Assembly: GCA_012295275.1 (NCBI GenBank)
Contig: CM022671.1
Location: forward strand, 5,768,565 to 5,832,564
From: Chrysomallon squamiferum
Taxonomy: Eukaryota; Mollusca; Gastropoda; Neomphalida; Peltospiridae
Direction of reading: 5' to 3'
DNA length: 64,000 nt
Shown here: piece by piece, positions 37,468-50,630 of the stretch
How the letters are laid out: each line of letters starts with the position of its first letter
Position numbering within the stretch: position 1 is the first letter of the stretch
The notes under the pieces: model-generated
The model's database searches: none
Told to the model about the DNA's origin: nothing
Seen by the model: only the letters and a program-made list of their open reading frames with translations
Translations under genes and position numbers: made by a program

Positions 37468-38633
37468 TAGATCATATTAAATATACTAAGATAGATATGT
37501 GTTTTTCTTTAAAGTTAGGGAAGAAAGAAAACTTACATATCTGACTTAGCTTTTGTTTCTATATCTTTAAGATTAGCCTCCAGGGAGTTCACTAAGTCAA
37601 ACACAAATCTCTTTACTGGTAACATCGGCTTCGAATCGCTTCGTTTGTGAACAACATCGCTGATGACGTTAGTCAGATCAGTCCCAGTAGCGAGATCTAA
37701 AACATCGCCAATCCCCGCTTCAATAGCATTCAGCGGCTTCTCGATCGTTTCCAAAACCTCGCTCCAAATGTCTCGTCTTCCATTGCTGGTGTCCGAACTC
37801 AGGAGCTCGGATGCTGCTTCTACGATCGCCAGGGTCATTTGGAACCCTATTTGTTCTAATGGGCTTATGATTTTGTTCCACGTTTCGTTGAAAACATTTC
37901 TCTTTTCTCTCCCTTTAGCATCATTTACAGCTTCGTGTAAAATTTCTTTGCAGCTTCAGTCAGAAGTTGTACAGTTTGCTTTGCTGCAGCTTTTAAGGGC
38001 TCCGTGAAACGCTGCCAGACGTCGAATACATTTCGTTTGCCGATAGCCGATTCGTGATGCTGGAGGTCGCTTAGTAAAACCCCGACTAACGCCTGGACAG
38101 ATTTCTCGCCTGCTATTTGCAGAGGAACCTTCAGGCTCTTGAAAAAGTCCTCAAAAATATTTCGTTTATCGAGTTTCGAAGGTGTCGTCTGCTTTATACC
38201 TTGTCTTGCTTCAGACTTTTGCGTTTGTTTCATTTCTTCCATCTCAGCGATCATTCTCATGATATTCGTCAAATCGTGGACTTTCTGTATCCAGATGTTG
38301 TCTACATCCCTTCTTCGTTGTCCCACGGCAGTTTCGGCTGCTTCGTGGATCGTCATGGCGGCCACATCACCCAGAGTTAGTATCGTCTGCTTCCCAATCT
38401 GTTGCAGCGGGAGTTTAATTCTACCCCACAGTCGGTGAAGAATGCCTCGTTTCTCCGTATTCTTGAAAAATTCATGTGACTCTATATTTGGTGCGAATGC
38501 GCGAGAAATTTCAGATTGGGAAAAATAATCTTCTTGACTTTTAGTTTTCAAAACATTAGCAGACGATTTTATCAGGAAGCACGACACAACGGCAGCCAAG
38601 AAAAATAGAGCACCAGACTGCATCGTTCAAATA
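36218..38633 (-). CDS. Gene P: secreted dibasic-cleaved multi-peptide precursor
   Basis: Minus-strand exons: 38623-37537, 37084-36843, 36655-36600 and 36229-36218 (phases 2, 1, 0), about 465 residues if the reading frame held. Residues 1-22 form a signal peptide. The first exon contains six to seven diverged segments, each starting right after KR or RR: NIFEDFFKSLKVPLQ, NVFDVWQRFTEPLKA, NVFNETWNKIISPLE, DIWSEVLETIEKPLN, GILHRLWGRIKLPLQ. The pattern is aromatic/aliphatic start, then PL about 12 residues on, then an amphipathic helix. Two cleavage sites are preceded by Gly (AIGKR, SNGRR), the classic C-terminal amidation signal. Exons 2-4 match the phases of gene Y exons 2-3. The first exon has a one-base frame break near 37950. 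Function (antimicrobial, hormone, pheromone) is unknown; the family is not recognised. Confidence 0.6.
36243..36386. repeat. (AAT)n/(AAC)n repeat in the last intron of gene P
   Basis: A trinucleotide tract directly upstream of the final 12-nt coding exon of gene P. Confidence 0.8.
36784..36836. repeat. (CA)n microsatellite after exon 2 of gene P
   Basis: A dinucleotide run a few bases downstream (minus sense) of the donor at 36842. Confidence 0.9.
37088..37320. repeat. (AAT)n and (GAT)n block in the first coding intron of gene P
   Basis: Pure (AAT)n at 37088-37150, then mixed trinucleotides. It ends three bases from the acceptor of exon 2 (37085-37086). (TTTA)n follows at 37426-37468. Confidence 0.85.
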
Positions 38634-39035
38634 CTGAAACTAAAACGAAACAGAAAAAAAAATTTTTGGCTATCTTTTAAAGGAAACGATATACCTTAAT
38701 ACTTCTGTTAAGGGGAAGTACCTAGAACGGGATATTATCTCAACAGGTGCATCGAAAGGTTCGATTCTGTGATCCACCATGTCTAATGGATACGTTATAT
38801 AGTCAGTAAAATTATATTCATGCTCAAAACTAAACTAATGATAAAAAATAATAAAAACATTAAAAACATTAAAAATTTAAATATTAAAAATATTTGAGGA
38901 AACAAAATAATAAAAAAAAAAAAAAAAAATTCAATTTAAAAAAAAAAAAAAAAAAAAAAACAGTTGTTTTACTTTTCATAATTATTTCTTTAATAAAAAT
39001 TCTTCAAATATTTTCAAGAGTTATGAACAACTTAC

Positions 39036-39096
39036 CTCCAACGTGTAACGTAAATTTTTCACAGTTTGACATAAATTTGAGAAATCTGTATTTATA
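39036..39096 (-). promoter_or_regulatory. TATA promoter and 5'UTR exon of gene P
   Basis: On the minus strand TATAAATA lies at 39096-39089. A start near 39062 gives a short 5'UTR exon ending in TTGGAG before GTAAGT at 39035. It splices to the acceptor before the coding exon (TTTCAG, then ten bases, then ATG at 38623). The layout (TATA, tiny 5'UTR exon, intron, coding exon) matches genes W and, less clearly, Z. Confidence 0.5.
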
Positions 39097-39099
39097 AAC

Positions 39100-39381
39100 G
39101 AATTTTGAGCTGTGTTGAAGATAAGTCACACAGAGGTATGTTTTATTACGTAAGACTGAATATCAGTGTCATTTCAGATATTTGTTAGAACGTGCCATGC
39201 AGACATTTAGAAGTATTATAAAGAGGTGTGTAAAATGTTGGTTAATGCGATTTTTCGGAAACACGTAGATCTCCACAGACTTTTGAAATTCAAAATGGCG
39301 TTAAGGCAGACGACGTTAATTGTTGTTTTATTTATCTGTTATCATTTTCATCATCATCATCATCATCTTATTATTATTATT

Positions 39382-39432
<51 letters not shown>

Positions 39433-40191
39433 ATTATTATTATTATTAATAAATAAATAAAATGAAATCTGTGTATGTATGTGTTTTTGTTTTGTGTGTA
39501 GGCAGGAACAGTGGCGTACTTAAGCTGATTTTATGGTAAAGTTATTCTGAACGATGGATGTGGGATATTTGGATAGGGGTGCAATTTCAATGCTTGACAA
39601 AGGAGTTATTTCGTTATAAATTTTTCGTGGCATCGGCTGTTACCGAACAACTTAAAGATTTGCTTCAGACAGTTAATCTAAAAAATGTTCCAAGATAAAT
39701 CCATATCCGTTATATACAGATCAGTTCAGTCGAATGTAATAATAAAATGCCGTAATAGAATGTTTATCTGTAGAACTTGTGTGTTCTTGTACACTAGATT
39801 TCGTTTTTCTGTTGTTAAAGTGTTGTTCTTAAATTACACCTTTTTTTTCAGACTCACCGTCTTCCTAGTTTCTTGTGTCAGCTTTCAGAATAAATATGCT
39901 GCGTAATTCAACTTGTAATTGTAACTGTGGGAAATTTGAAAATGAAAGTTGACCGGACATATTTTCTTATAAAGTAAACTTTCGGTTCTCAGACAGTGAA
40001 TAATAGCCATTTGAATAATTGTATATTAAAATATTTATGTTGTCATTATTCAGTTGTTACTGACGATTTATCGTTAGATTTATAGTCAGTTTAGCCGTGT
40101 GTTTTTGGGTGGGTTTTTGTTGTTGTTTTTGTAACCTTTTGTTGTCTTGAATTAGGTGGGGTCGCGTAGGTGGTTTATTCTATGAGTATCT

Positions 40192-40272
<81 letters not shown>

Positions 40273-40485
40273 TATTCTCTTTTATTTTCTTTCAACTCCA
40301 GTACTAGTCATATCTATTACTCGTATGAAATGAAAAAGCAGTAATCGTTCTTGCTTTTATTTCTGTTTTGTGTTACTCATTGAGTCTTTCATCTTATTAT
40401 TATTTTCATTTTATTAGATATTCGCCGAGTCATTGCTGACTAATTTTGATATCGTTCTTGCTCAATTGTGAAAATAATAATAATA

Positions 40486-40551
<66 letters not shown>

Positions 40552-40717
40552 TGTCTGTATATCTGCCTCTTTCAGTATTAGTGTATAGATAAGTAACGGC
40601 ATATATGTTTATATATTCGTACCTTTGTGTTTGTATTTCTTTAGGTGTATAATTATGGGTACGTGTGTCTATGCAAAATGGCTATTCATTATATAATTAA
40701 ACATATAACTGATGTTT

Positions 40718-40761
<44 letters not shown>

Positions 40762-40780
40762 GTTTAACTCCTTCAGCATT

Positions 40781-40815
<35 letters not shown>

Positions 40816-41492
40816 CTGAGGTGTATTTATAATATATTTGTAGTCCCAGTAAAAAAAAAAAACACAAAAATCCCCCAAACAACAACAACACATATAAAAA
40901 ATAAAACAAAATAAAACAAACAATCGTCCTGCACCTAAATGAAACAATAATGAAACTTTAAAGGGACGTTTTCGGAGTTCGGCGAGTTGTGATGGTATCA
41001 GTCAATTAGTAAATCAAGTTTTATCACGGTAAAGCTAAGTCGTAGTTACAGATTAAAAGTACTTGTGGCTTTCTAAGAATGTCTCCTTAGAACACAGACA
41101 AAATAAAATAACATAACGTAACATAACATAACATAACATAACATAACATAACATAACATAACATAACATAACATAATATAATATAATATAATATAATATA
41201 ATGTAATATGAATGAATTAATAAATAAATAAATAAAATAAAATAAAATAAAATAATTAGTAGGAAGAAGAACTAAATGCATTTATCCAGGTTAGTTTCAG
41301 AATACTTGCATTTCGTTTCAAATAATTACTCAGTGTCAAAATGCACATTACATTTATTTATAAATATAATATCTCTATGTCTAAATTCCAGGCAACAATG
41401 TGACAAAGGAAAAAATAGTTGTTTTAAAACATTGACAATGAGCACTGGTAAATGAAAATGGGTAATGTTTGCTGATTATGTATGTATATGTC

Positions 41493-41523
<31 letters not shown>

Positions 41524-41889
41524 GAGCAGAAAAACAAGAGATTACATAACTGTTGTTCGTTAAAGCAAATTTGCGAAGTTTCATTTGCGTATATAACATA
41601 AGCTTGGGTGAATATGTATGCATGTGAGTTGTGTTCAGTTGTTTGGCAGACGTTCACTGTAGTAACTATGAGTTTTAGGTTAAACTGTGTCAACATGTCA
41701 GAACTACAACGTAAGCTGATTTGATTTACTGAAAACGACGCCAATGGGGTAATTCTTAAAATACATTATTTTTCACTTTAATACTTTTGTAGACTAGCGA
41801 ATATATAGAGGCATATATAATTATTTTAAAAATAAATAATTAATTAAATAAAAAAATATAATGCTCAGGAACAAGAATAATTACCTCAC

Positions 41890-41940
<51 letters not shown>

Positions 41941-42060
41941 AATAAATAAAAATATATTATTAGCGCATTTACATGCATAAAACGTTCTTCTGTATCGGTT
42001 TCGTATCAAGGGAGATTACTCTAAATATTTGCGGGAAAGTACGAAAAATGTGTAAAGTTT
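39100..42060. other. Spacer between gene P and RAD51D
   Basis: No gene seen. It holds (TTG)n at 39385-39430, (TA)n at 40194-40268, (AAT)n at 40470-40550, (TTA)n at 40720-40760, poly-A at 40783-40813, an (AACAT)n pentanucleotide array at 41108-41173 continuing as (AATAT)n to about 41200, (TG)n at 41492-41520, and (AAT)n at 41892-41930. Confidence 0.6.
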
Positions 42061-42067
42061 TGCACAA

Positions 42068-42744
42068 ATGTCTTTGCTAAAATCTGGCATTTGTCAGGCT
42101 TTCACAGACGAAGTTGGTAAAAGTCTGAAGGAAGCAGGTATAAAAACAGTCACAGACTTTATAACAAGAGATCCCGAGGAACTGTCACAAAATTGCTGTA
42201 TACCTTTTCATGCAAGTAGTTTTAAATTAAAGGAATCAATTCTGACAATATTGACACTGACATTATTTTAAATGGACTTATTTCTCATTCAAATACAGCT
42301 AGTTAACTGAATCTCATTGGACCAAAATTAACAAACATGCATGGAAAGTAATAAACTTTACCTGTTTCATAATTAGTGTGATAATTTAGTATATTTTATT
42401 TTTATCCCGTTAATTGAGTAATATTTGACTAACGACATTAAATTACGTAAGTATTATCGAACTTTTGAAAGATGAAAACGATTATAGATATTAATTCATT
42501 TCATTATGTTAATAATATTTTTGTTGTTGTTTGTTGTTGTTGTTATTATTATTATCTGTTTAGGATGTTGTTGCAATTCGACGTGTCCTTTTAGCTCAGC
42601 ATTCAGCATTTCCTGTCAGAGGATGCGACGTCTACGATGCTGCAGTTTTATCAACAGCATTGCTGTCGACATCATGTCCTAAGTAACAACACTGAACACA
42701 TATTATAATGTTTCTTATTATCTATCTATCCATCTATCAATCTA

Positions 42745-42790
<46 letters not shown>

Positions 42791-44002
42791 TTTAGCACTA
42801 TTTTTCATTATAAAATATTAATTGTAATATATCAGTTAATTAGTAACAAATAATGCACATTTATATGTTCTAGGACACCCATGTTTAAATTCGTGTGGTT
42901 TTTTGTTACAAAGGCTAAATATTTCAGGTAAAAAATCTATTTTATTTGAAAAAATATTTTTCTTAATATTATGTCACAACATAGTTGCTGACATCTTCAT
43001 ATTAAAAAAAAAAAAGGCACATAAACAATGCATGAACAAAATGGATATAAAATACAGGCAAATGTACATTCATTTCATCACACCCAAAATATCATGTACC
43101 TATTTTTACTGTCCTTGTATGTCTTTGTTTTTATAGGTTTTTGGTGTTGTTGTTTTTTTAGCTTTATATAAGTTTTGACTGTATTGTTTTTATTAATATA
43201 TGAATCTAAATGTATATCTAAATATTTATGTATTAAAGGCATTTGTGTTTGTTTTTTCTTAAATTCAGAATAGATGAATTGTTGGATGGAGGTCTGTACA
43301 CAGGGGAGGTAACTGAGCTGGCTGGGGAAGTAGCTTCAGGTAAAACACAGGTAAATAATTCCTTAACTTTTATAACTCAGAATTAAACAATAATAAAAAT
43401 ATTAAATAGAAATATTTAAAAAAATTAAAAATGTTAGAAACAAACATTAATCTGGAAAATGAAGTATATGTTAATTTATAATGTATCTGAATATATATAT
43501 ATATATCTATATGTTTAATTTATGATATAGCTGTAATTCTATATGTATATATAAAATATAAATCTATATTTGTGAATGTGTTTGTATTTTAAAGTTCATC
43601 TGTTTGTGTTGAAATTTTGTTGTGTTTAGACGTCTGCTTTGTTTCAGATCTGTATGAGCAGTGCGGCCACGGTTGCCCGCGACAACAAACAGAATGTTAT
43701 CTATGTTGACACAAATGGTGGATTTTGTGCAGAGAGAGTTGTCCAGTTTCTCTCAAAACATCAAAAAACAGAAGAGGTAATTTTATACACAGAATCAAAA
43801 AACTTTTTCCTGTTATTTATTATTATTATCATTTTTTTAAGAAATGATATATCTTACATTCGTAGCTTGCAAAACTTGTTAGGTGAAGGCCACAGAATTA
43901 CCATTATAAATTAAGCTAATATCTTAATTATTACAACCATACAACCAGAACTCTCTAAGATTAAAAAAATTAAAATAAAAATAAATAAAGATAAATAAAA
44001 TA

Positions 44003-44033
<31 letters not shown>

Positions 44034-46468
44034 AAATTAAATAAAATTTTAAAAGAAATTTAAACATTTCTGAGCACAGAATATCAGTGGAATGCTTACC
44101 AGTAAAAATGTTTTCTTATGTTTTTGATTGCTGCTTTGTATTTTAGCCAGACACTGAATCAATGTTACAGAAGATAAAGGTTATCCAGGCTCATGACATT
44201 TTCGCAGTTTTCACTTGTTTGGAAGAAATAAAAAGTAAACTTGCAAGACAGGTTTGTGCAATTATATTGCAAATAAAGGTTGACTTTAAAAAAAAAAAAA
44301 AAAATTTAATTTAGTTGTAATGACAGCACATATAGGTCTATATGTCACTTATTTTCAAAGTTTGCTTCAGATGAGCAAGTTTTGTTTGATATCTTAAAAA
44401 ACAATAAAGATTTGTTGCTAATATAAATATATATCATATTTTTTTATGTTGAATTTTTAAAACTATTCACAAAACAATTGACCATTTCCTTTGAGACCTA
44501 AATAAAAATTAAAATAACTTTAAAAAAAATTAATATTTAAATAAAAACAACACTTTTAAAATATAAATAATAATAATAATATTAATAACAATAAAAAATA
44601 ATAATTAATAAATTTTCACCATTTAATTTCACTATTAAAAACAAGAAATTCTTTTTCTTATTATTTAAATATATTACAGCAATGCTATCAACATTATGCT
44701 ACAGTAAAGTTTTATTTTTAGTAAAAAGTGCTTTCTGTTGCCTGAGATGTGTGTGAAGGTTGTTTTGTAAACTTTGTTTTCAGTCGTGTTCATTCTACAG
44801 TGGTTTGAAGCTGGTTGTGGTTGATTCTGTGTCTGCCATCATATACCCAGTGCTTGGAGGTCAGCAACTGGATGGTAAGGAAAACTAAACATCTGTTAAG
44901 AATATTACACTTTGAGAACTAAAACTGTTCTGTTGTTATGTGGTTTAGTCACTGGTCCCAAATTGTCAAGGTTCTGGGATCATTTCTGGTATCAGCTTCT
45001 ATCCAGAGCTATTTTGGAAAGTTTTAGATCACTGCTTTTTCTATTCTCAAAATTTTTATTTTTTAATTTGATATTTCTGAAGACAAACATTTATTATGAA
45101 GTTAAATCAGTTATCTTTAAACTTGGAAGGTCCTGAGATTTTTTTCCCCAATATTATCAGCTTTTCTCTAGAGCTAACTGGGAAAGTACTAAAATATTTT
45201 CATTTTCTTTTCCTTTTTTTTATATTAATTTGATATCTCCAAAATTTATATTTATGCTTTATAAATCATTGGTCTCTAAACCAGAAGATTCTGGAATCAC
45301 TTCCACTATCAGCTTCTTTGCAGAGCTATTTGGGAAAAGATTCAGTCACCAAAATCATTTTCTATTAAAAAAAAAGTTTATAACTCATTAAAAACATTCT
45401 TTATTCATTCTGATTCTGTGAATATTTTTGAACCTTGACGAGACAAATTTCCTGATCTAAGATCAGTGTTCAGTTCATACTTTTAATTTGAACCTGTCTG
45501 GTATGTTTAATATAATTGTGTACAGTTAAAGGAGAAAGAAATAATATTCAGTGATACATTAGTTGATCTACAGATCATTAATCTCTAGTATTTATTTACA
45601 GGACATGGCCTCATGGTCCTTTTAGGTCAGAAGTTAAAAATGTTAGCAGTGGATTTCTCATTAGCAGTTCTAGTAAGCATCTTGTATTTATCTGCCTATC
45701 AGTTTAATGCATGTGACTGTATAATCTTAATCTATTAGTTATGTTTTATTTAACCTTGTCTTATAGACTCCTGCAGAAAATGTTTTGATTGAAAGAGCAA
45801 TCATTATTACATTTTTTTTTTTAAAGTAATGAAATATACTGGTATGGTCAAAAAAAATGTTTGACATAAAAAAATAATGACATTAATAAATAATAAAAAT
45901 TAAAAACAAACTGATAGAAAAATCAATATTATTTAATAAAAATAAAGTTTATGTTTCAGATTACAAATAATGTTGTGTTTGGAGACAGGGGTGAGCAGAC
46001 TGCGAGTTTAGGTAGAACCTGGTCACACACACCACACACTCGCATCATTCTTCAGACTTGTAACAAAACCAGACTAGCAACACTGGTGAAAAGTACAAGA
46101 ATGGTAGTAAATTACTTCTAACATAATTTTGCAATCATTTATAAATTCATTCTAGACTTACATTGTGACAAAATGCATGTGTGACTCATTGCACTGAAAT
46201 AAGGAAATAATTAAGCCACATTTTGACTACATGAAGATGTCTCTTTTTCAAGTTAAAAATGTATCTGTAAATGTCAGTATGAGATAATTCTGTCTTGAAC
46301 TGTTCGAATTCTGGCCTATTTACAACTGTATATTTGTACTGTCCTGTAAATAACCTTTGACATTTGTTCAAATTTGATTTACAACACTTTATTAATTAAT
46401 CTAGAATGTTGTTTGTTTGTTTGTTTCAGTTAACTCCAGCATCAACTGATTTCACAATACCAGAATGA
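42068..46468 (+). CDS. RAD51D: RAD51D, RAD51-paralogue recombination ATPase
   Basis: Nine exons: 42068-42211, 42564-42682, 43269-43350, 43648-43776, 44147-44251, 44784-44874, 45602-45672, 45960-46103 and 46430-46468. All phases agree; 307 residues, close to human RAD51D (328). The N-terminal helical domain is followed by [13 protein letters not shown], and Walker A GEVASGKT is at residues 107-114. The [11 protein letters not shown] stretch is diagnostic of the family. Walker B LVVVD lies at 203-207 and LGGQQ at about 216. RAD51D is part of the nuclear BCDX2 complex that promotes RAD51 filament assembly in homologous recombination. Intron 1 appears to be GC-AG: ending exon 1 at CAT before GCAAGT is the only choice that keeps the conserved RRVLLAQ.SAFPV frame. 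A short overlapping upstream frame starts at about 42047. It is convergent with NUDT6. Confidence 0.93.
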
Positions 46469-47569
46469 AGAATCACAAGATTATCACCTGCTGTTCTTAC
46501 AGACTAGTGTTTCAGTTAACAATTAAGGAAGATAACTCTCATCTTGATTTGGTGCTGGAACCAAGAACTGGAGGTATTTCAGTTAATAAAGCTACACGTT
46601 TGACAGTATGTAAGATCTCCATATTTGAATCAGACTGAAAAAAAGATGAATACAAAAAAACATTTATAATTCAGCAGAGATAAATTATCTCATAACTGTT
46701 TTCAAAACTATTGATGAGTTAAGGAGATTAACAAAGATAAAATGTTGAAAGAAGAGCAAAAATGGAAGAAAAATAAAAAGTGGTTCTTTAATTTCACAGT
46801 CATTGAAATAAAATCTGTATTTTTTTAATAATGTTTCAATGGTATTCTGTTTTAAATCTTTATATATTCATATACACAGGCTTGTTTTTACATGCATACT
46901 CTTGTGTAGCTTTGCAGATTAAATTACACTTCATGGCTTTTCAAGACCTTGATACAATACAATAAGGTTATATTTAAAAAAAATGTTTTTGAAAATTGCA
47001 ATATCTTTTGGCAAAAACAAATAAAGTACTAACATTAAAACAGATATATATTAATAAAAATTATTTTCAAACATAAAAACACAATAATTAGATAAGCTAA
47101 AATAATGGTAAGTTAATAGTGATGAAAATAGGTTTTGAGACCTACAGATATACTCTGTGTAGCTACTGCAAACTGAATTAATTATGCAAATATCATCATT
47201 ATTATTATAAAAAAAATGACAAATGATTTCATCAGCAGAATCATAGTGAAACAGAAAACTGACAAAAGTTAAATTGTGTATAGTTTACCTGTCTTCACAT
47301 ATAAATTTCTATCAGTTAAGTATAATGGTAAGAAAGTATTCAGCTACTCTGGGAAGACAGCAGATAAAAGTTAATGCTGTAGATATCAGCAGTAAAGAGT
47401 AAAAAAAAACAAATAAATAAATAAATAATAATAAATACAAATAATTTATATACAAAAAAAAAAACTATTCATAAAAGTTAGTAATCTATGAATCGATGCT
47501 GCCCAATCCACATAATTATTTATACATTTCAAAACATTTCTACTTTTTAAAATCTAAACACAGCAAATA
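46469..47569. other. Convergent 3' ends of RAD51D and NUDT6
   Basis: AT-rich with no coding signal. An AATAAA at about 46808 is a plausible RAD51D poly-A signal. The two genes face each other tail to tail across about 1.1 kb. Confidence 0.55.
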
Positions 47570-49064
47570 TCATCCCACACTGTAGACATTATTATAAACT
47601 TTGCCATTGAAGGAAATCACTTGTTTTGGACGAATTGCTAACCCTCCATTAGCAACCATTTCTTTGTAACAGTTAGCATAATGTCTGTTTGCTTCTGAAA
47701 TATTTTCATCATTGATGTATTTATCCAGCTGTTAAAAAAAACAAAAACAAAAAATAACCATAATAACCATAATAATAATAATAATAATAAATTAAATTCT
47801 ATGACCAAAACAGCTGAATTTTTTCAAAAATCAGCTTAATTTTTCAAAAATAAAGTTATTAAAACTCTTGACTTATATACAACCGTTAAATGAAATAAAA
47901 AGCTAATACACAGAATGACTATATTTTAGTATTTTCTAGAATCTTTTATGTAAATAAACATTTTAATTCTATTCTTAGTAAAATAAAAAAAATAAAAATT
48001 CATACTGGATAGATTGTAGCTTAATGGTGGAATGTTTGTATAATTACCACTGATCGTTAATCTTTTGTCTTTAATGAACCCACTGAGCATTTTCTAAATC
48101 CTATCAAAATTATATTTGTTTTGTTTAAAAATACCTCAAAACAAGTATATATTATCATATATTAATCATATAAATTAATTTTCTTTAAAGCACCCAGTTC
48201 CAGTAAATATGAAAGTATATATTAACATTTGTATATTAATTATTACAAATTAATTATAAAATTAATGAAGAAATTTTAAAATATTTATTTATGATATATC
48301 TGTTAGAAGACATTTTAAAATATTTATTTACAAGATATCTGTTTGAAAATATTTTAAAATATTTATTTATTATTACATATACAAATTAATTCTCATCAAC
48401 AAATCCATCAGGCATTTTTCTAATTCAAGTCAGTATGAGATAATATTTTAAAGATGTTAATGATTATTACGTACTAGACATACAAATCAGAGACGTACAC
48501 TCGACAGAACCTACCTCCATCCAGCAACATTTAGAAATTTCTCTCTCGCAAGCGTTGATGGTTTCATTCAGAGGTTTCATGACACAGATGAAATAAATAT
48601 CTGAACAGCCAAAGCGGTAGTTGTGTTGGTGTCGGAAACAAAGCAGACACTCGAACTCACACCTGACTCCCGTTTCTTCAAAGACTTCTCTTTTAGCAGT
48701 GTCTGCTAGGTTTTCACCTGGATATTAAAAAAAACGCAACAACATTAATACATAACATCACCAAAAAGAAAATATTCTATGTGTTTTTGTTGTTTTGATA
48801 AAAGGGAATGGGAAAATGCTTGTACCTTTTTCAGCATGGCCTCCAGGCAGTTTCCAGTGGATTTTGGATGCGTATTTTTCCTGAACAGCAAGAATCTCGT
48901 TTCTGCTGTTTATGACAAACCCAGCAACACCTACAATTGGAAAACAATGTGGATTTCTTTTTTTTCTTTTTTTCTTTTTTTGTTGTTGTCAAAATCATCA
49001 TGTATTATTACTACTGTTTTTGTTATTATTATTCTTGTTTTTGTTATTATTGTTATTGTTATTG

Positions 49065-49095
<31 letters not shown>

Positions 49096-50599
49096 CATCA
49101 ACATTAATACTATTAGTATTACTCCTGTTATTAATTATTATTATCATTGTTATTGCTGTTATTATTTATTATTAAGGTTAATTTTTACAGATATGAACAA
49201 AAAATATATATATATATATATTTTAAAATTCATTTAGTGTTTTATCATTACAATATTTAACAGATTTTTTTTTCTAACAGACAATTCCTCTTTCACTCTT
49301 AATAGAGGTTTTACTGATACTGTGTTACAGTACAGATACACATTACATGGGCAGATAACTCATTCTACTGATCACCTTTCACTGGACAATCCCCATAATA
49401 TAATATTAATATTATCATTGGGAAACTGGAGAGAAACTGTGGTAAATGTATATGTGAGAGTGTGTTTCTGTTTTAGACACTGAAACTGTCTCACCTATGT
49501 ACTGGTTGGCATATTCTGGAATTCCATTTGATTCCTCTTTAGCAAGCCACCGAGTCAACATGACATAACCAGACTGAGCATGATGAAAATCAAATCCTAA
49601 CTAGCAGAGAAAAATTATAAATCTATGATTTTAATTAGAATAAAAAAATAAAAAAAAGATACATAAAATAAAAAAAAAAAAAAAAGTAAAATAAAAATAA
49701 TATAAATAAATAAATAAATAAAAATAAAAACAATAAAAAGAAGTAAATCTTTTCTAAGTCACTGTATCCTCAATGTAAATAAAGTCCACAGTAATGACTG
49801 TTCTTACTGCATCTTCTTGTTTTTTTCTCAGTCCAACCAATGCTCTCTTTAGTTTATCAAGTCATGGTTATGTGTTGTGTTGCTGTAATCATCATTATAC
49901 AAAAAAATGTGTGTCTTGACATTAAATTACTTTTTATATTAAAATATAAGGAGTATTATTCAATCTCTCTGATGAATTACAATAAAAAAAACAATTAAAA
50001 AAAACAACAGAACTATGAGTTACCTCCACTAATTTTGGAACTAGTTTTGACTGTTCAGTTTTCACTTTTACCCATAATCCTCTGACCCCTGCTTTCTCCC
50101 ATTCAGAAACTGCAGCTGTAATATATAAATAATTATTAGTATTTTAAATGTGTTCCTTTGATTAAAAAATACATTAATTAATTAATTTTAATCTAAATAT
50201 TATTCAATTTATTGTACCAGATGTTTCACCAATTTGGTGTCAGTAAGTATTTCCTTAAATATATTCAAGATAGTTTAATATTTTTTGTTTTGAATAAATT
50301 TTGCTAATTTTTTTTTATTATTTTTTTTTTTGATATAAAAATAATTAAAGTTAGTCACTTTACCACTCGAACATACTCCAACCATCAGCAACAAAGGATT
50401 ATTTATATGCATACCCATAGGTGGGAAAAAATGATAGACTATTTTTGGTAAGTTGATGTAGGCAATGTTTGGAATGTGAAACAGTTCAACTGGATGTAAT
50501 GGAGAACTGATCCTGGAATCTGAATCAAGTGTTCTAACTACTGAGCTTTATTATTTTCAGTACAAGAACACAAATGGTAAGAGGAAAAACAAAAAATAA

Positions 50600-50630
<31 letters not shown>

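Noticed and set aside
37007-37480. Ile-rich 157-residue plus-strand frame
   Set aside because: A translation of (AAT)n and (GAT)n in a gene P intron.
42212-42271. Continuation of the RAD51D exon 1 frame ([14 protein letters not shown])
   Set aside because: It does not match the RAD51D helix, whereas the GC-AG splice restores it; the extension ends at a stop with no function apparent.
49805-49865. Possible extra NUDT6 exon with an ALVGLRKKQED-like translation
   Set aside because: Exons on either side join in phase 0 and match NUDT6 directly, so an additional exon would disrupt the conserved LGFDFHHA region.
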